Positions 24,229 through 36,299 of a stretch of 64,000 nt of DNA are shown piece after piece. Source of the stretch: Astropecten irregularis. Its lineage: Eukaryota; Echinodermata; Asteroidea; Paxillosida; Astropectinidae. Numbering within the stretch: the stretch's first letter is position 1; each line of letters starts with the position of its first letter. Location: contig OZ020264.1 in NCBI GenBank assembly GCA_963971285.1, forward strand, positions 12,476,431 to 12,540,430, read 5' to 3'. The translations under genes were made by a program, and so were the position numbers. The notes under the pieces are model-generated. The model saw only the letters and a list, made by a program, of their open reading frames with translations, was not told the DNA's origin and ran no database searches.

Positions 24229-25461
24229 TTTATATTAATGTAGGTTTCTATACCAATGCGATATCTGCTCATATATCGCCTTGAAATAACATATCAAAAC
24301 AAATATTCCTTTAACGAGGATAAATTTCCCCCGAGGCGTATAGATGTACGTGCTCTTCCCCCGTTTTCTTTTTTGTACAGGTAAAACATTCAGCTAGAGA
24401 GATTTTTTTTTTTCGTCTTCAATTTTAATGAATTTCAGTGCAGTTGACTGCATATCAATAATCGCATTAAGATGAGACACAAATGCTAAACCGTACACGG
24501 GTGATATGCCCCTTTCTGGGGATGGCCTGCGAAAAGTTTCAGCCGTGCGCTTCGGAATAGGTAATGATGTCTTACCCGTTGCGTCTCCATAGGTGTACTT
24601 TTTTTGTTTGGTGAATTTTATACTGGAATTCTCTCGTGGTTTCAAACCTGATGATCGAGACTCTATAACTAGGCTAGCTCAATAATGTTCTTGCAGACAC
24701 AACATCCTTGATTCATTAAAAGAAAATGTCTGTTGACGGGCTCTGGAGACTTCTGGTTTCATGTGGTAAAGCTTGGACGGTGCATCAGACTGCTGTGACT
24801 GGGGATGTTTCAGCAGATGGTAGAGATGTGATCTGAACAACTGTTAAGTTGATCGTGGACCTTAATTAGGTCCCAGACCAAGGGAACTAGGTTGCGAGTA
24901 ATTGCTTCATTTTGCCAAGACAGAGATTCCTGTTGGGATTTGGGATTTGATGGACTTTTGCACCTGTTACTATAGTATTTGAATGCACTCAACCCTGAAT
25001 CGAATGCTTTTATCCCACCCCTGACACCAATTTCCCCGTGGAAGGTTATCAGAACCAACCACCGAGTCTCACTTCAACTAAGTTTAGAGACTGTCTGGAA
25101 GTTTCGACTTATTACCACAACCAATGTCTGTAAGAGATCAAGTCTAAGACACTAAGTTCATCCATGACTTTTCGGTTTCCTAAGTCAATAGCTAAAGGCC
25201 AAATGCCACTAGGTTCTAGTGGTATATATAATGCTGGTGGAGGATTTTGCATGCCCAGTTAATCAAGTCACTGACCTCGGTGGATTTGATTGACACCCCG
25301 TCTAGAGCACTGTCCAACTTAAACAAAGTCATAATTTTCTATGATGTTTTGTAGATGTAGAACAGTACTGCAGTCCCCACCTACTAGTTCAGGGACAATA
25401 GTTGACTTGACTGATCTTGGCGGTCACGTGAGGTCAACACTGTTTTTCGTCAATTGGTTTT
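24229..25461. other. No recognisable gene
   Basis: Two minus-strand frames of about 80 codons (24394-24645 and 24810-25058) lack recognisable motifs. Nothing else was seen. Confidence 0.5.
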
Positions 25462-25609
25462 TACTCTTTTCTGGATAGATACAGCATTTCAGACAGAAAA
25501 CCTGTTACGGTATGTTTCTACGATCACCATCTTTATACCCTGGAGGTTAGAGGATTTCTGTTTTGGTGTGCTACCAAAGTACGATATTATACCTTTAAAA
25601 GAAAACTTT
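25462..25609. mobile_element. TTAA-AGGTA element, right-end fragment
   Basis: CTGGATAGATACAGCATTTCAG, GGTATGTTTCTACGATCACC, TTTATACCCTGGAGGTTA and CAAAGTACGATATTATACCT then TTTAA match the right portion of the copy at 45291-45610. The left portion is absent. Confidence 0.7.
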
Positions 25610-25952
25610 AATAAGGTACTTATAATAATAATATTTATAGTATTGCTCATTAGCGTGGTAATTATAACAAGGAGACATGTTGATGCCGCAACGGGTTGTA
25701 CTGTGATGACTACTTCTTACAAAGAAGAACACATCACTTAGTTTGTCACGACACACGCTATAATTGTATTACATGCGTTTCGTTATAAGCAACAACTCTC
25801 ATTGTATATGGGAATTTATATACAGATCCATAGATTTAATTTGTAACAATAGGGAGTTTTTATAATTTGGAAGGATAAAATAGTTGAATGGTGGAACGTT
25901 GAAGAGCTTTTTATAAGGCGAATGCTTTTGCTTTTAGAGAAAGCTCCCAATT

Positions 25953-26114
25953 GGCCTTATTCACGGTGCATCCATCATGCATTCGAAGCAGTGCAATCAA
26001 ACCGAGGCTTGGATTTAAAATAGTCTGGTACCCGTTTTCTTTTCAGAATTTGTGTTACCTTTTCCAAAGGGTATACAAGGAAGTTGACAAAATGGATGCA
26101 CCATGAATAAGGCC
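25953..26114 (-). mobile_element. CTTATTCACGG MITE family, best-preserved ends
   Basis: The ends GGCCTTATTCACGGTGCATC and GATGCACCATGAATAAGGCC are inverted with one mismatch over 23 bp. The 162-bp body matches the other family members in reverse complement. No transposase ORF is present. Confidence 0.88.
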
Positions 26115-26800
26115 TATATGGAGCATGTACGAGTTCCAATACATGATACTCGGATCACACGACACTTATTGAAACTCAACCTCGCATACAAGCACAGAGA
26201 CGATAGCAATCTTCTATTACCCAATGCGGCTTGAATTACATGCATATACTTATTATAATACTTCCACAGCCAATTTTCTCAACATTTCCTCTCGTGGAAA
26301 TAGCTTTCCGATTCCAATAAGCCCTTCAGGGAAAAGAAATCCTGCGCTCTGTGGTCGGTCCACAACAACGGTATATACCTTCTTGCCTAATCGGCGGGTT
26401 GGGTTTTTTTTTTTTTTGGCGGAAGGAAAATCGCTAAATCTCCATTACCGTTTAATCGTGCGGTGTGTGCAGAAGCTGGTGCTTGGCCTGGGGCGAACAA
26501 AGCAAATATAGCGGGTTCCAATCATTTGTGTCCGCGTTGATCAGTTGGGCGAAATCCCGGTGATTCCTTGTCGTTGAATATGACTGTAAATTATCAAAAT
26601 TAATATCCCAAATGTGTCAGTAATCTTCAAACAAAAAGCGTATAAGGCTGTTGAGATGATCACTAAGGAATGTGGTGAAAAGAATGAAAAACAACACAAA
26701 ACTGCGGAACAATATTGAAATCAAGAAGGATTTGAGGCTTTGCATGGTGACAATTGGTATGTGGATCGGTTTGCGTTTCAACTAGCCTGCTCTAGCCATC

Positions 26801-26896
26801 TCCTAATGATGACTACAGCAGGCTAGTCGAAACGTTGCAACCTATTTAGAACTGCGACGAAATAAGAAGTACGAACGTACGAACGAATATTACATG
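26801..26896 (+). repeat. AGTCGAAACGTTG repeat, copy 2
   Basis: CTAATGATGACTACAGCAGG then CTAGTCGAAACGTTG, CTGCGACGAAATAAGAAGTA and AATATTACATG follow the order of the copy at 18505. Just upstream, CTAGCCTGCT at 26782 could pair with AGCAGGCTAG inside the repeat, giving a competing stem. Confidence 0.65.
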
Positions 26897-26899
26897 GTA

Positions 26900-28245
26900 A
26901 TATTCTTAATCAAGTCTGCAGAATGCTAAAAATGAGCAAATGAAAACATATGGAAAAACCTCATTACTACATTTTATTGCATATTACTATGTACTAAAGC
27001 TCTCTTTCAAGAATAATTGCAAGCCATGGCACTTTATGGCGCAGTCCACTTTGTCGTTTCATTGCATCCAATAAATATACCGGCCATCTTAAAAGATTAT
27101 TTGTTACCAATCTAAACCTACAACGTCATCTCAATAATAGTTCTTTGCCCTGCGAAAGCATACGAGTTTCTTGTTCATTGATGGTTGTTCATTTCGTTAA
27201 ATACGTTTTAACGTAGACTTGATCTCGTTATGGATGTTTACGGTAAAATAGAAAAAAAGGATATAATACAAAAGTAGATGTAATTTAGAAAAATCACTCA
27301 GCACAGAGTCTACTAGGTTATTCACAAATTGTGGATCTGATTGTGTATTCTGTACAATGAATGCTGACTGGGCATTGTTGATTTTGATATACGTGTCTGC
27401 AATATGGGCATATTCCATTATAGTGATTGTCCCTAATAGAATGTACAAGCCCTGAATATTATGCGCTTGTCTATTTAGGACTGTACTTCAGACCGACTGC
27501 AAACATCAAAATTAGAATTTTATGGACATTTTTAATGGCTTTTGAACAATCTAGAGAACATGGTACTCGATCTGAATAATATAAAATGAATTAATTCATG
27601 AACATAGTGCTTTTAGCGAGCTTCATGTTTCTTGCATGGAATTATGCATGACAGGAATAAGTATTTCACTGAGGGCTTTTATTCATGCAAATGTCGTTTT
27701 GGAAAGTGGAACACTTCTTTGCAACATGATTGTGGTGAATAATTAGGTCTAATGATTGTTCATGAGTTGTGCGAAAAAGTTTCTGCCGCGCTAAAAACGG
27801 GTTACTTTTCTTGATTTGTCCGTCGTTGCCAACTTGTGTTGAGTTAAATGTTAAATTTAGCAATCATATGAATGTTTTCAGACAAACGTACAAACTGCCT
27901 ATCATGATGTTGAATTTTGACTGTTTTAGTTTTGTGAGTGTTTGATTGTGTTTTTGTTTACCTACGCAAGCTTTAATTGCAAATTAACAATAAGTCATAT
28001 GGTTTCATGTCTGTTTTTTGACATTACAATTTACGTTTGCAAAACGTATATTAATTGAGTACGGTTACAAGACCGTTCCCAGTCGAAGCAAAATACTATG
28101 ATTCATTTCATTTTCGGCCATTATGTCACCTCAAAATGTCATTTTGAAATAGCAGTTTTCGTTGGTTTGTCGCTTCTTGTTTTTTTTTTTACAATTTGCT
28201 GCAAAATGAAAATGCCTTTTGAAAACAAACACAAAAGTCACTCCA
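26900..28245. other. No recognisable gene
   Basis: AT-rich unique sequence. No repeats shared with the rest of the window were noticed. Confidence 0.55.
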
Positions 28246-28395
28246 GGGCTGGATTTCACGAAACTTATAAGATTAATTTCAAGATGAGTTGTCAATATCA
28301 CCATGATAGTGATTTGTATCGTGGCATCACACTTCGGTTACAAATAAGATTGGTTCATGATTACAGATTGATCTTAGTGCTTTGTGAAATCGACC
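28246..28395. mobile_element. Related TTTCACGAAACTTATAAG element
   Basis: GGCTGGATTTCACGAAACTT and AGTGCTTTGTGAAATCGACC form inverted ends. The interior (ATTAATTTCAAGATGAGTTG, CACCATGATAGTGATTTG) differs from the TCGATTTCAC copies, so it is a sister family. A 172-codon ORF here reads across the element and is not taken as a gene. Confidence 0.65.
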
Positions 28396-28559
28396 ACGGG
28401 TATTTAACCTCTCTGCAACTATTGAAACGTTGGTATCAGGTTAAACAACACCCACGCGACCTAACTTTGTTGAAAGTTCACTTTAGCACGAATATTGATT
28501 TTGAAGACGAACACTACTGTAGTGTGTCCCTAGCCCCTCCGATATTTTATCGCTATGAT

Positions 28560-28700
28560 TCCGCACGCTGTCAGACTCCGCCGTACGGTGCCGCGGATTT
28601 ATCCACGGACCCCTAAACAGGCCCGGCGGGGCTTTCGGGCCTCGCGACACGGTGGATTTTCTGCCGCCATCTCGCGCGTTCCAGTATGGATTTATTTTTC
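28560..28700. other. GC-rich, CpG-containing stretch
   Basis: GCCGTACGGTGCCGCGGATT and GGCCCGGCGGGGCTTTCGGG stand out from AT-rich flanks. Short frames cross it on both strands but none resembles a known protein. Confidence 0.35.
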
Positions 28701-29344
28701 TTTGGCGAAGGATCAGTCTTGGTTAACCCAATTATAATATTGATGTAACCGGCGATATCACGTTTCCTGTCCACTCCGTGAGGCGACTGGGCGGCACGCG
28801 CGGCTAGCTGTGTATTGTGTTCGCTCACGGAAATCTTCCTCCCCACCATCTTTGCAACCAGGACGCCCAGCTAGAGCTAGGTCTTATTAAAGCAAAGGCT
28901 GTGAGATCTGAGGTCATTTTGCTGCTGCCACTTGATTAACTTTCCGAGGGTGGTGGGTAAATGATAGAAGCCGCGGTATCTATCCTTACAGCAGATTTAG
29001 CACATCGCATTATTTCATTAGAGGCTTGATTCGATATGCGTGGAGTGAACTTGTAAGAGATGAAAGTCATCCAGCTATAGCAGACCTATATGGATGAGGG
29101 CAGTTCACACGCAAGCGGTGAGCACCACGAAGCTTTAGTCACTCCAATGCAACCTTTTAGCAAGAACCTCCAACAACAATACACTCCCAATGTGGATGAA
29201 CCTTATATAAGGTTGTCTTGGGCACTACGTATGCCACGCACGCAAAGGACAGTGGGTAATCCTGTGGCAAATGCACAACAATCAGCACCCAGAATGCTTT
29301 GCGCATACCCCGTTTGGGCCTGTTGGAGTTTAAACTGCTACCGC

Positions 29345-29425
29345 CACAATTATGGGCCTGAATAGCACATGGTTGAGCGCTGACTTGACAACATAGAGGT
29401 CGTCGGTTCAGTTCCCACCCGAGTT
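29345..29425 (+). repeat. Possible degenerate tRNA-like SINE head
   Basis: CATGGTTGAGCGCTGAC is A-box-like, and AGGTCGTCGGTTCAGTTCCC contains a B-box-like GGTTCAGTTCC at a suitable distance, followed by ACCCGAGTTAG. Weak on its own. Confidence 0.4.
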
Positions 29426-29744
29426 AGTATAGTCAGTAATGTTGACAGAAAAGGAGCTATTTGTACTTAGCACACCAACATGATAAGTTCGCCTGGCTCC
29501 CTATAGGCTCAGAAACACTTCCACCGTCGAATATAGGGTCATTAAATTGCACACAGAAACAGGCCTAGGAGCGGCGTGTTCATCATACGCTAAATCCATG
29601 GGCTCATCAATTTTTGGCGAGCGCGTGGTATTCGTGTCAAAAAGACGAGATGGCAAGCCACAAAAAATTACCGCGCATTCCGGTTCAATTTGCGAATCGA
29701 CCGAGTAATGTACACTGCATTACAATGAACATGTCGGCCCGAGA

Positions 29745-29832
29745 ATGCTCACGCGATCCACGCGCGATGTCCGCGCGATAGTATCCACATCGTCACGCAC
29801 GCACGCAAACATTGCGCGCGCGACAAGTTGAA
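29745..29832. other. CpG-dense stretch
   Basis: ACGCGATCCACGCGCGATGT, CCGCGCGATAGTATC and ATTGCGCGCGCGAC give a local CpG density well above the surrounding AT-rich DNA. It could mark unmethylated regulatory DNA, but no promoter element was seen nearby. Confidence 0.4.
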
Positions 29833-30364
29833 ATTGTTAGCAAATCTTGTGTAAATGACTACATTACACGTGTAAAACATGTCAGGCCGTTTACCTCTGT
29901 TGTTTCGCTCGTTTCAACAATTTAAACAGACCGTGAAGTAATTCAATTAGTATGTAACCCTCTCTACCTTCCTTAGAAGAAAAAAAACAACACTAAGGTA
30001 AGATGAGATTCAATCGCAGAGCCCTGGTCGGTCGACACTCTATATTTGACGGAGGAAACCTAAGAAGACGGCAGCGATGATTTACAAGTAGGCAAAGTGA
30101 TTTTATTGTTGAGTCTGTCTCGAATTACAGTCAGCTCGCATTCCTCTGCATGAGTTCCAGAGCCATTATACTTGTGCAGACATTGCCCCCTTGTTAGAAC
30201 AAAACACTCAACGGCCATTTTGAAGAGCGCAAACTTTGTGTGTGTGTTTTCGTCTTACCCAATGGCATTATTTAAATGCAAACATGATGCGCGATGTAGT
30301 GTTTATTCAGCTATAAACGTTTGAAGGATTTCGTTTGATAATGGTATACAATAGTTGACAGAGC

Positions 30365-30490
30365 GTTGTTTGTGTTTTTGTGTTGTTTTGTTTTGTTTAG
30401 CTTAGCTTTGTTTTCCTCCTTGTTTATTTGTATTTATTGATTGATTTATTGATTTATCTATTGATTTATGTATTGGTCGTTTTTTTTCAA
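30365..30490. repeat. T/G-rich simple sequence
   Basis: TTTTGTTTTG words pass into TTGATTTATTGATTTATC-type repeats. One strand has almost no C. Confidence 0.85.
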
Positions 30491-31688
30491 TATGCTTCAT
30501 TTGTCTGTGTGTTTCAAATAGTTTTTCGTTTTGTTTGATTGGTTGTTTGCTGTTTCTTAATGTTATATAAGGTGTATTTCCTTTCCCCCCTTTTTGTTGA
30601 TTTTAGTGTTCAGAGTGAAATTGTTTTGTTTTGTTGCTTGAGGTTCCATTTTGTCTTTGTTTTGTTTTTAGGAAAAATTGTTGGAAACAAAAGTTTCTTT
30701 CGGGGCGGAGAGGCACAACCGGCATCACCCCTTACCACCTCAGCCCATCAGTGACCCAGCAACTTTAGGTTTAGTACTGTTGCCAACCAACGTAATTTCA
30801 AATAGTTTGCTTCAAGTCAAAATGATTTCACATCAATTGGGAACATGTCATGATTGTCCCGTTGCAATCGAACAGGCGTCCGCACCTTCACGTGCCGTCA
30901 ATTATTCCTGAACATACCCGAACATCACTCCGGGCCCACCTCGCAGATTTGACATTTGCCAGAAGCGCTCGCACCTAAAATAAGATTCGTACGAGAATGA
31001 TGAATTGGACACGCGTGGCGAATTATTCCGTGTTCGTCACGATATTATATACATGTAGGTGCACACATCCAATATGTCACAAAATGAAGGAAAGTGGAAA
31101 ATTTGCGTTTGGGTTGAGTAGTCATGTTCCTATTACTTTTTTTTCTGACATGAAACGCCTCAGAAATCAAGTAACGTACCTAACTGCAAATCAATGTCGT
31201 TTGACTCCAAAATGTCAATTCGTTTATTTGTATGCGTTTTGGGTAATTTAAAAGCTGTACTAAACCCCATAATCTGTTTTAAACCTTTGTTAGACATAGC
31301 ATGACATGAAGTAAGCATTAACTACTCGTTCCAATAATAAAACAGGAGGTTTCAAACTTCGTTTGATTTTCTTTTCGCTGTAATGGCATTCAAGGCTGTG
31401 TTGCATTTGATTACGGTAATGAAAGGCATTGACAAGAGCATACAGACTGCCCCATTAAGGATAATCTGTCTAGGAATATCGGACTGAACATTATATACCT
31501 GTAGGGCGTATGCATAGTCTGCGAGTACCGTATGAAGACAGCGGCCCTCGGGCTTGAATGAGGCCCGGCCGGGTCCCACAGTGATCTAACATTTGGCAGA
31601 TTCAAATTTGCCACGTGGCTTTTCAACACACTATATTCTCGTAGGGGTACTAATAAAACACCAAGGGTGTTCAGGGTACGTTCAAACT

Positions 31689-31852
31689 GTCCTTATTCAC
31701 GGTGCATCCATCTTGTCACCTTCCTTGTATACCCGTTGGAAACAAAAGATGGCACCAATTCTAAAAGGAAAACGGGTACCAGACTATTTTGAATCCAGGC
31801 CTCAGTTTGATTGCACTGCTGCGAATGCAAGATGGATGCTGTGAATAAGGTC
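31689..31852 (+). mobile_element. CTTATTCACGG MITE family copy
   Basis: The left tip CCTTATTCACGGTGCATCC is intact. The right tip is worn to GATGGATGCTGTGAATAAGG. The body carries the family blocks (CCTTCCTTGTATACCCGTTG, AAAACGGGTACCAGACTATT, TTGAATCCAGGCCTCAGTTT). Its orientation is that of the copies at 40376 and 45887. Confidence 0.87.
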
Positions 31853-33256
31853 TATTATCGCAAATATAAATGGTCAAAGAGGGCGTGCAATTAAATTGGT
31901 GAAGCTTGGAACATCACTGATTAGACAAATTAGAAAAACTTCATCTGATTATAGAAGTACCAATCCAGAAAATGAATAATGACCGAGTATGCCCCATTTC
32001 AAAGCGTATACGTTTTGTTCTGGCATTTCTCACACTCAAATCAGCGACCTCCTTATAAGTATGTCAGAGCCAAGGTGTGTGGTTAGAGTACGGCAAATTT
32101 GACATTTATTTCTTATTTTACTCCGGGTTATTTCTGGATGAAAATAAAAAAAAGCAGAGCAACCATCGGCGACTGCCTGCATCCTCATTGTTTATGCAGG
32201 TGACTCGGCCTTGGCCAGTGCGGTTCAAGCGCGCATCATTTTATGTGGCACACGCCAACATTGGTTTGCCCGTTGTCTTTCTCCTTGCAGTGAGCCAGTA
32301 ATTACGTAAATTGGGAATATCGTATTAACTCTTCCCTCCTCCTCCTCCATCTCATCCCCTCCCCTTTAGATAATACGTCCCTGACATTCTAATTTGCTTA
32401 GGCAGTTGCAACACCGTGTACATCTATCCTCGTGAGTTTAAAGATGTTACGTGGTCCTTTTTGGTGTGTGTGTGTATAAAATGTGCGTGCCTCGACTTGT
32501 TGTTAGATACACAGTTCTGTCAGAACGAAGTGATATTTTTTTTTCCACATGAAATGCTTTCTGAGCTGGTAGGTATGAGTGCCGAACCATCAAAGAACGA
32601 TAATTAACGAAGGTTATGCACATGAATATTTGAAGAGCGGTTTCAAAAAGGCATGTCGTTGTTTAACGTCGGGCGCATTGTCGAAGGACGCGCTGCTGTG
32701 TAGGCCTAATACAAACAACGGTATCAGACAACGCAGCATTACTATAACGACTGGGAACAATAGTACATGCACAATAGCCCATTATGTATGAATCATTAAA
32801 ATATTTCATTCCTTGGGCCTAAGTGGATCTCAATCGAGTCAATATTTTATAAGCTTTTAATCTACAACACTAAAATAGCATACATAAACCCATGGTACTG
32901 GCAAAAATGTCATTCAAGTACTCGCTATATTTTGCACCGATAGAGGACTACGTGTAATGATGGAATATCGTACAATATTATGATTGTCATGAAATTTCCT
33001 TACATTTACATGACTCAGCGATTGATATATACATATATATATACAGCAGGAAGTAGGAAATTCAATAACGGGCGGTATATGATTTGCATTATATAATATG
33101 TCTCCCCTGCGTTGTATTGATCCGTCGTCATGGCAACCGACCATTATCCTGAAGAACTCATTGTCGTCTGGTTGTGTTTTTGTTTATCCGTCACGGGAGG
33201 AATAACAGGTTCGTAAAAGACAGAGATACAGTCATGTGGTGGCTGGCGTTAAAATG
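31853..33256. other. No recognisable gene
   Basis: Unique sequence with the short AT microsatellite. Nothing else was seen. Confidence 0.55.
33024..33043. repeat. Short (AT)n microsatellite
   Basis: ATATATACATATATATATAC with one interruption. Confidence 0.85.
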
Positions 33257-33789
33257 TACGGAGCTCCACGAGTGCCGGGTCGACTTTTGGAGTGGTAAAA
33301 ATCGTCTTGTCTTAATAATTATTTAAACAAGACGACTTTAAGTGAAAACGAGAATACGACTTATCAGGACAAACTATCAGGACAAGTCGACTTCCTTCTT
33401 TCAGTAAGTCGTCTTGGCGAGATAAATTATCAGGATATGTCGACTTATAAGTTTTCACTAAAGCCCACCGCACACTATACGATCCGACATTCCGACTAGG
33501 ACCCGACTGGTTTTTGGAAGGATCGCAAAGCATTCTTGGAGTCTTAACCGTGATTGTTCCCAGTCGCAGAGCCACTCTGGTGGCCAGGCGACAAGATTCG
33601 ACTGTCGAATCACGGTTGAGGCTCCAAGAATGCTTTGCGATCCTTCCAAAAACCAGTCGGGTCGTAGTCGGATCGTATAGTGTGCGGTGGGCTTAAGTCA
33701 TCTTGTACGACTTTTAAGGCTAAGTCGTCTTGGCGAGAAAAAATATGTGGTTATCTGGATAAATGAAATGGCACTCATCGAGCTCCGTA
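33257..33789. mobile_element. Outer inverted-repeat element interrupted by the foldback element
   Basis: The left end TACGGAGCTCCACGAGTGCC matches the inverse of the right end GGCACTCATCGAGCTCCGTA with two or three mismatches. Internal blocks (GTCGACTT, AAGTCGTCTTGGCGAGA, TCAGGACAA) are repeated on both sides of the nested hairpin. Without the 234-bp insert the element would be about 300 bp. No coding capacity was seen. Confidence 0.75.
33461..33694. mobile_element. Near-perfect palindromic (foldback) element, copy 2, nested in another element
   Basis: Same family as 6443-6673, with ends AAGCCCACCGCACACTATAC and its exact inverse. The left arm carries an extra ATTCCGACTAGG-type segment against TACG in the right arm, a net 8-base difference that is shared with copy 1. 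Both copies therefore derive from a source that already had this asymmetry. It interrupts a larger element at 33257-33789. Confidence 0.9.
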
Positions 33790-33828
33790 ACACGTCCGAC
33801 AACTCTGCACCTCCTCTATCACAAGTCA

Positions 33829-34040
33829 GGGACCAATTTCACGGCCCTGCTTGAAGTTTCTGTCTTTAATATAACAACCATATTTTCATGTGTTGTGTAT
33901 CGCCTGTGATTGTTCTTTGGCTGTTGTTCGCTGACCATGGTTATCAAATGGAAGTTTTAATGGTGGTTTGTTTCGTTGAGCTAGACATTTTGTGCTAAGC
34001 ATTTTTTTTGTGTGCTTAACAGCTCCATGAAATTGGTCCC
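33829..34040 (+). mobile_element. CCATGAAATTGGCCCC element family copy
   Basis: GGGACCAATTTCACGG and CCATGAAATTGGTCCC are inverted with one mismatch. The body (GTGATTGTTCTTTGGCTGTT, CGCTGACCATGGTTATCAAA) matches 54372-54615 closely. Confidence 0.83.
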
Positions 34041-34419
34041 TGCGCGCATGCTTAGTGCCGAAAACAGGCTTTCTTCTATAAGGTCCATTGCAGTAGGTTT
34101 TATCGGTAGTTTGTGCGACTTTTTAAACCCATTCCGTGCTGCTTGGGGGCAGGTGCGGTGATTGTTTTGTCCATTTTACGAACCTGTCAACTTTTCCAGT
34201 CAGCCGACGGTACAGCTTTATGCCCCTGCATCTTAATCAGACGCCCCTGGTGAAGGAAGAATTTTCAAAACTTGTTCAAAATCGCTGACTTAGAATAAAC
34301 CAGTGCTGGGCTTGGCTTGACTGGCAGGTGGCGAGTGCTTTCTTACCCATCAAATAACATTTACTTTACTGTGTCCGTCACCCAAGGCTAGGCACTTGGC
34401 GAGAGAGATAGGGGCCTCG

Positions 34420-34620
34420 GAGACTGATGGTGCGAGCGGAGCCGTCGGAGCAGGTGGCCCGGCCCACCGGCAAAGATTCCCGGTGACGTACAGACCCTTT
34501 AATTTGATCAAAAATAATCAGCCCGCGGTCTTGAGGCCGCCAATGCCAAGTCAAATACGACAAAGACGCCATCAAGAAAGGGAGTTTTGCGTCAGCCTAT
34601 AAAAGGATAATGCTATCACG
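34420..34620 (+). promoter_or_regulatory. Possible promoter: GC-rich stretch with TATAAAAG
   Basis: A locally GC-rich block (about 34420-34480) with a CRE-like TGACGTA at 34484 is followed by TATAAAAG at 34598-34605. TGCGTCAGC, like an AP-1/MARE half site, sits just before it. No initiator, first exon or downstream ORF was recognised. Confidence 0.25.
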
Positions 34621-35276
34621 TCTATTGCTGCCTGCCTAACCTTATGTGGCAGTGATAAGAACGGAACGATGACGATTTGTTAATCATTATAAATGGGGTA
34701 TTGCGTCGGTATAAAATTCTAAACCCAAATGTCTGACGTATCTGACTTCTTAATTGGATGTATGCTCCATGGATTTTCGGTTTTTCATTGCCATCGAAAA
34801 AAAAAATCGGAATCACAGTAACTAATGCCTCCTTCGGGAATGTACGTGTATAAAGCAGGCCTTAATTGAAAAGCGCACCATTGGTTGCTTCGTATTTTTC
34901 TCTTTTGTTTTTGACGTAGACATGTATCTTGATTTCACAAATGTAAGTCTTTAACCTGTCAGTGTGTATGACAAAACAAAAATTCATCAAATTTGGTGGG
35001 AGTGTTTCCGACAAAACAACAAGCATATAATTTGTGCTGGTGCATATATCTTTTTGCTCGTTCTTATTTAATTCCGAGTGCTGCAGTCAACATACGCTGG
35101 TGCAATTTCAATTGTTTTTCAAATGAAATCTTCTAGAATATGATTGCATTTCAGAGGGACAATATTGTACAGAAAAAAAATTGTTGTTGTTTGCAGAAAC
35201 GTTGAAGATTGTAAGCTTTCACGTCAAATATGATAATAATCTTATGACCTTCACCAATCCTATGTTCTTCTGAGTT

Positions 35277-35330
35277 TGCTTGGAGTTAGGAGGGCCTTTC
35301 GCTCCTAGCAGGATCTTTATCGAAGGCTAG
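35277..35330 (+). repeat. GATCCTAGCAGGATC repeat, fragment
   Basis: TGCTTGGAGTTAGGAGGGCC, CTCCTAGCAGGATCTTT and CGAAGGCTAG form the conserved core in forward orientation. The rest of the element is absent. Confidence 0.7.
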
Positions 35331-35808
35331 TTTGTTTTTCTCATTTCTGTCAAACCGTCTGATGTTAGCCATGAAAATTGCCGATAGATGGAAGTCGACT
35401 TCACCAGTTCGAAAAAGATTACCAAGACTGTCTTCTAGCAAGGCATCCGCACCGAGACGCAGGAGGTTACATCACTGTCTTCCCCGTGATTTGCTTGTCC
35501 TTCCTCCTCCCTCTCCCCTCTCACGGGAACTGGACGTTGTTTTTAAAAGGTCTAGCAGGCTCTGCTCTCTTGTCAAGCAGTCTCGGTGTTAATTAAGGAT
35601 GTGTGGCTTTGCAATTGGTTGGGAAAATTGGCATCTGGATTGGTTTGGAGGTAACACCGTGCATGGTATCTCCTGAGAGATGCAGCACTCTGGCCCGGGC
35701 TTCTCATATGAAGAACCAGCGATCATGTTGACGTTTCGACTGGTACGTCTTAAGTGTCGACCGGGGACTGCATAGAGTAGGCGACACAGCTGCATGCTTG
35801 TGATTTGT

Positions 35809-36298
35809 TACTCCGGTAACTATTCAAAAGACGAAAAATGACAGCAATTTAGTGTTCGAATCTTTGGTATGTAGTTCATCCATTTAGTACGATTGTATGG
35901 ATTACACATTGTAAATATTTAGTAACTAATTCATAAGTAAAGTACGTTTGCATATAGAAAACATTAATATACAGTACATGGAAATGCGAAGTTACAGTAG
36001 GCCTACTACTCCTATAACTGAGAACAATTGACTAGAATACCCTGAACATGTTTGGTAAGTAGTTCATCAACTAGGTACGATCGTATGGTATTCATTGGAA
36101 ATTCTTGGTAACTGTTTCCCCAACTTAGTTTAGTAGAATGGATTACAATGGAAATGGTTGGTAGGAAGTTCATCAACTAGGTACGATTGAGAGGTATTCA
36201 TTGGAATGCTTCGGGTAACTTGTTCACCAACCTATTTAGTTGAATGGATTGCACTGGACTATTGGTCTACTGGGTTTTGTGGTATAACTAGTTCAACT
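35809..36298. repeat. Degenerate tandem array A (CATCAACTAGGTACGAT units)
   Basis: Blocks of the form GGTAAGTAGTTCATCAACTA, GGTACGATNGNATGGNATTC and ATTGGAAAT..TTGGTAAC recur irregularly (CATCAACTAGGTACGAT at 36065 and 36171), with roughly 50-60-base half-units. It starts after TTACTCCGGTAACTATTCAA. Confidence 0.75.
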
Positions 36299-36299
36299 T

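Larger units (their letters stand above)
29430..31688. other. No recognisable gene
   Basis: It contains the CpG-dense stretch and the T/G-rich simple sequence noted separately. The remaining frames are short and unremarkable. Confidence 0.55.

Noticed and set aside
28098-28616. Longest forward frame in the window (172 codons)
   Set aside because: It runs straight through a palindromic repeat (28246-28395) and shows no domain, so it is taken as a chance frame.
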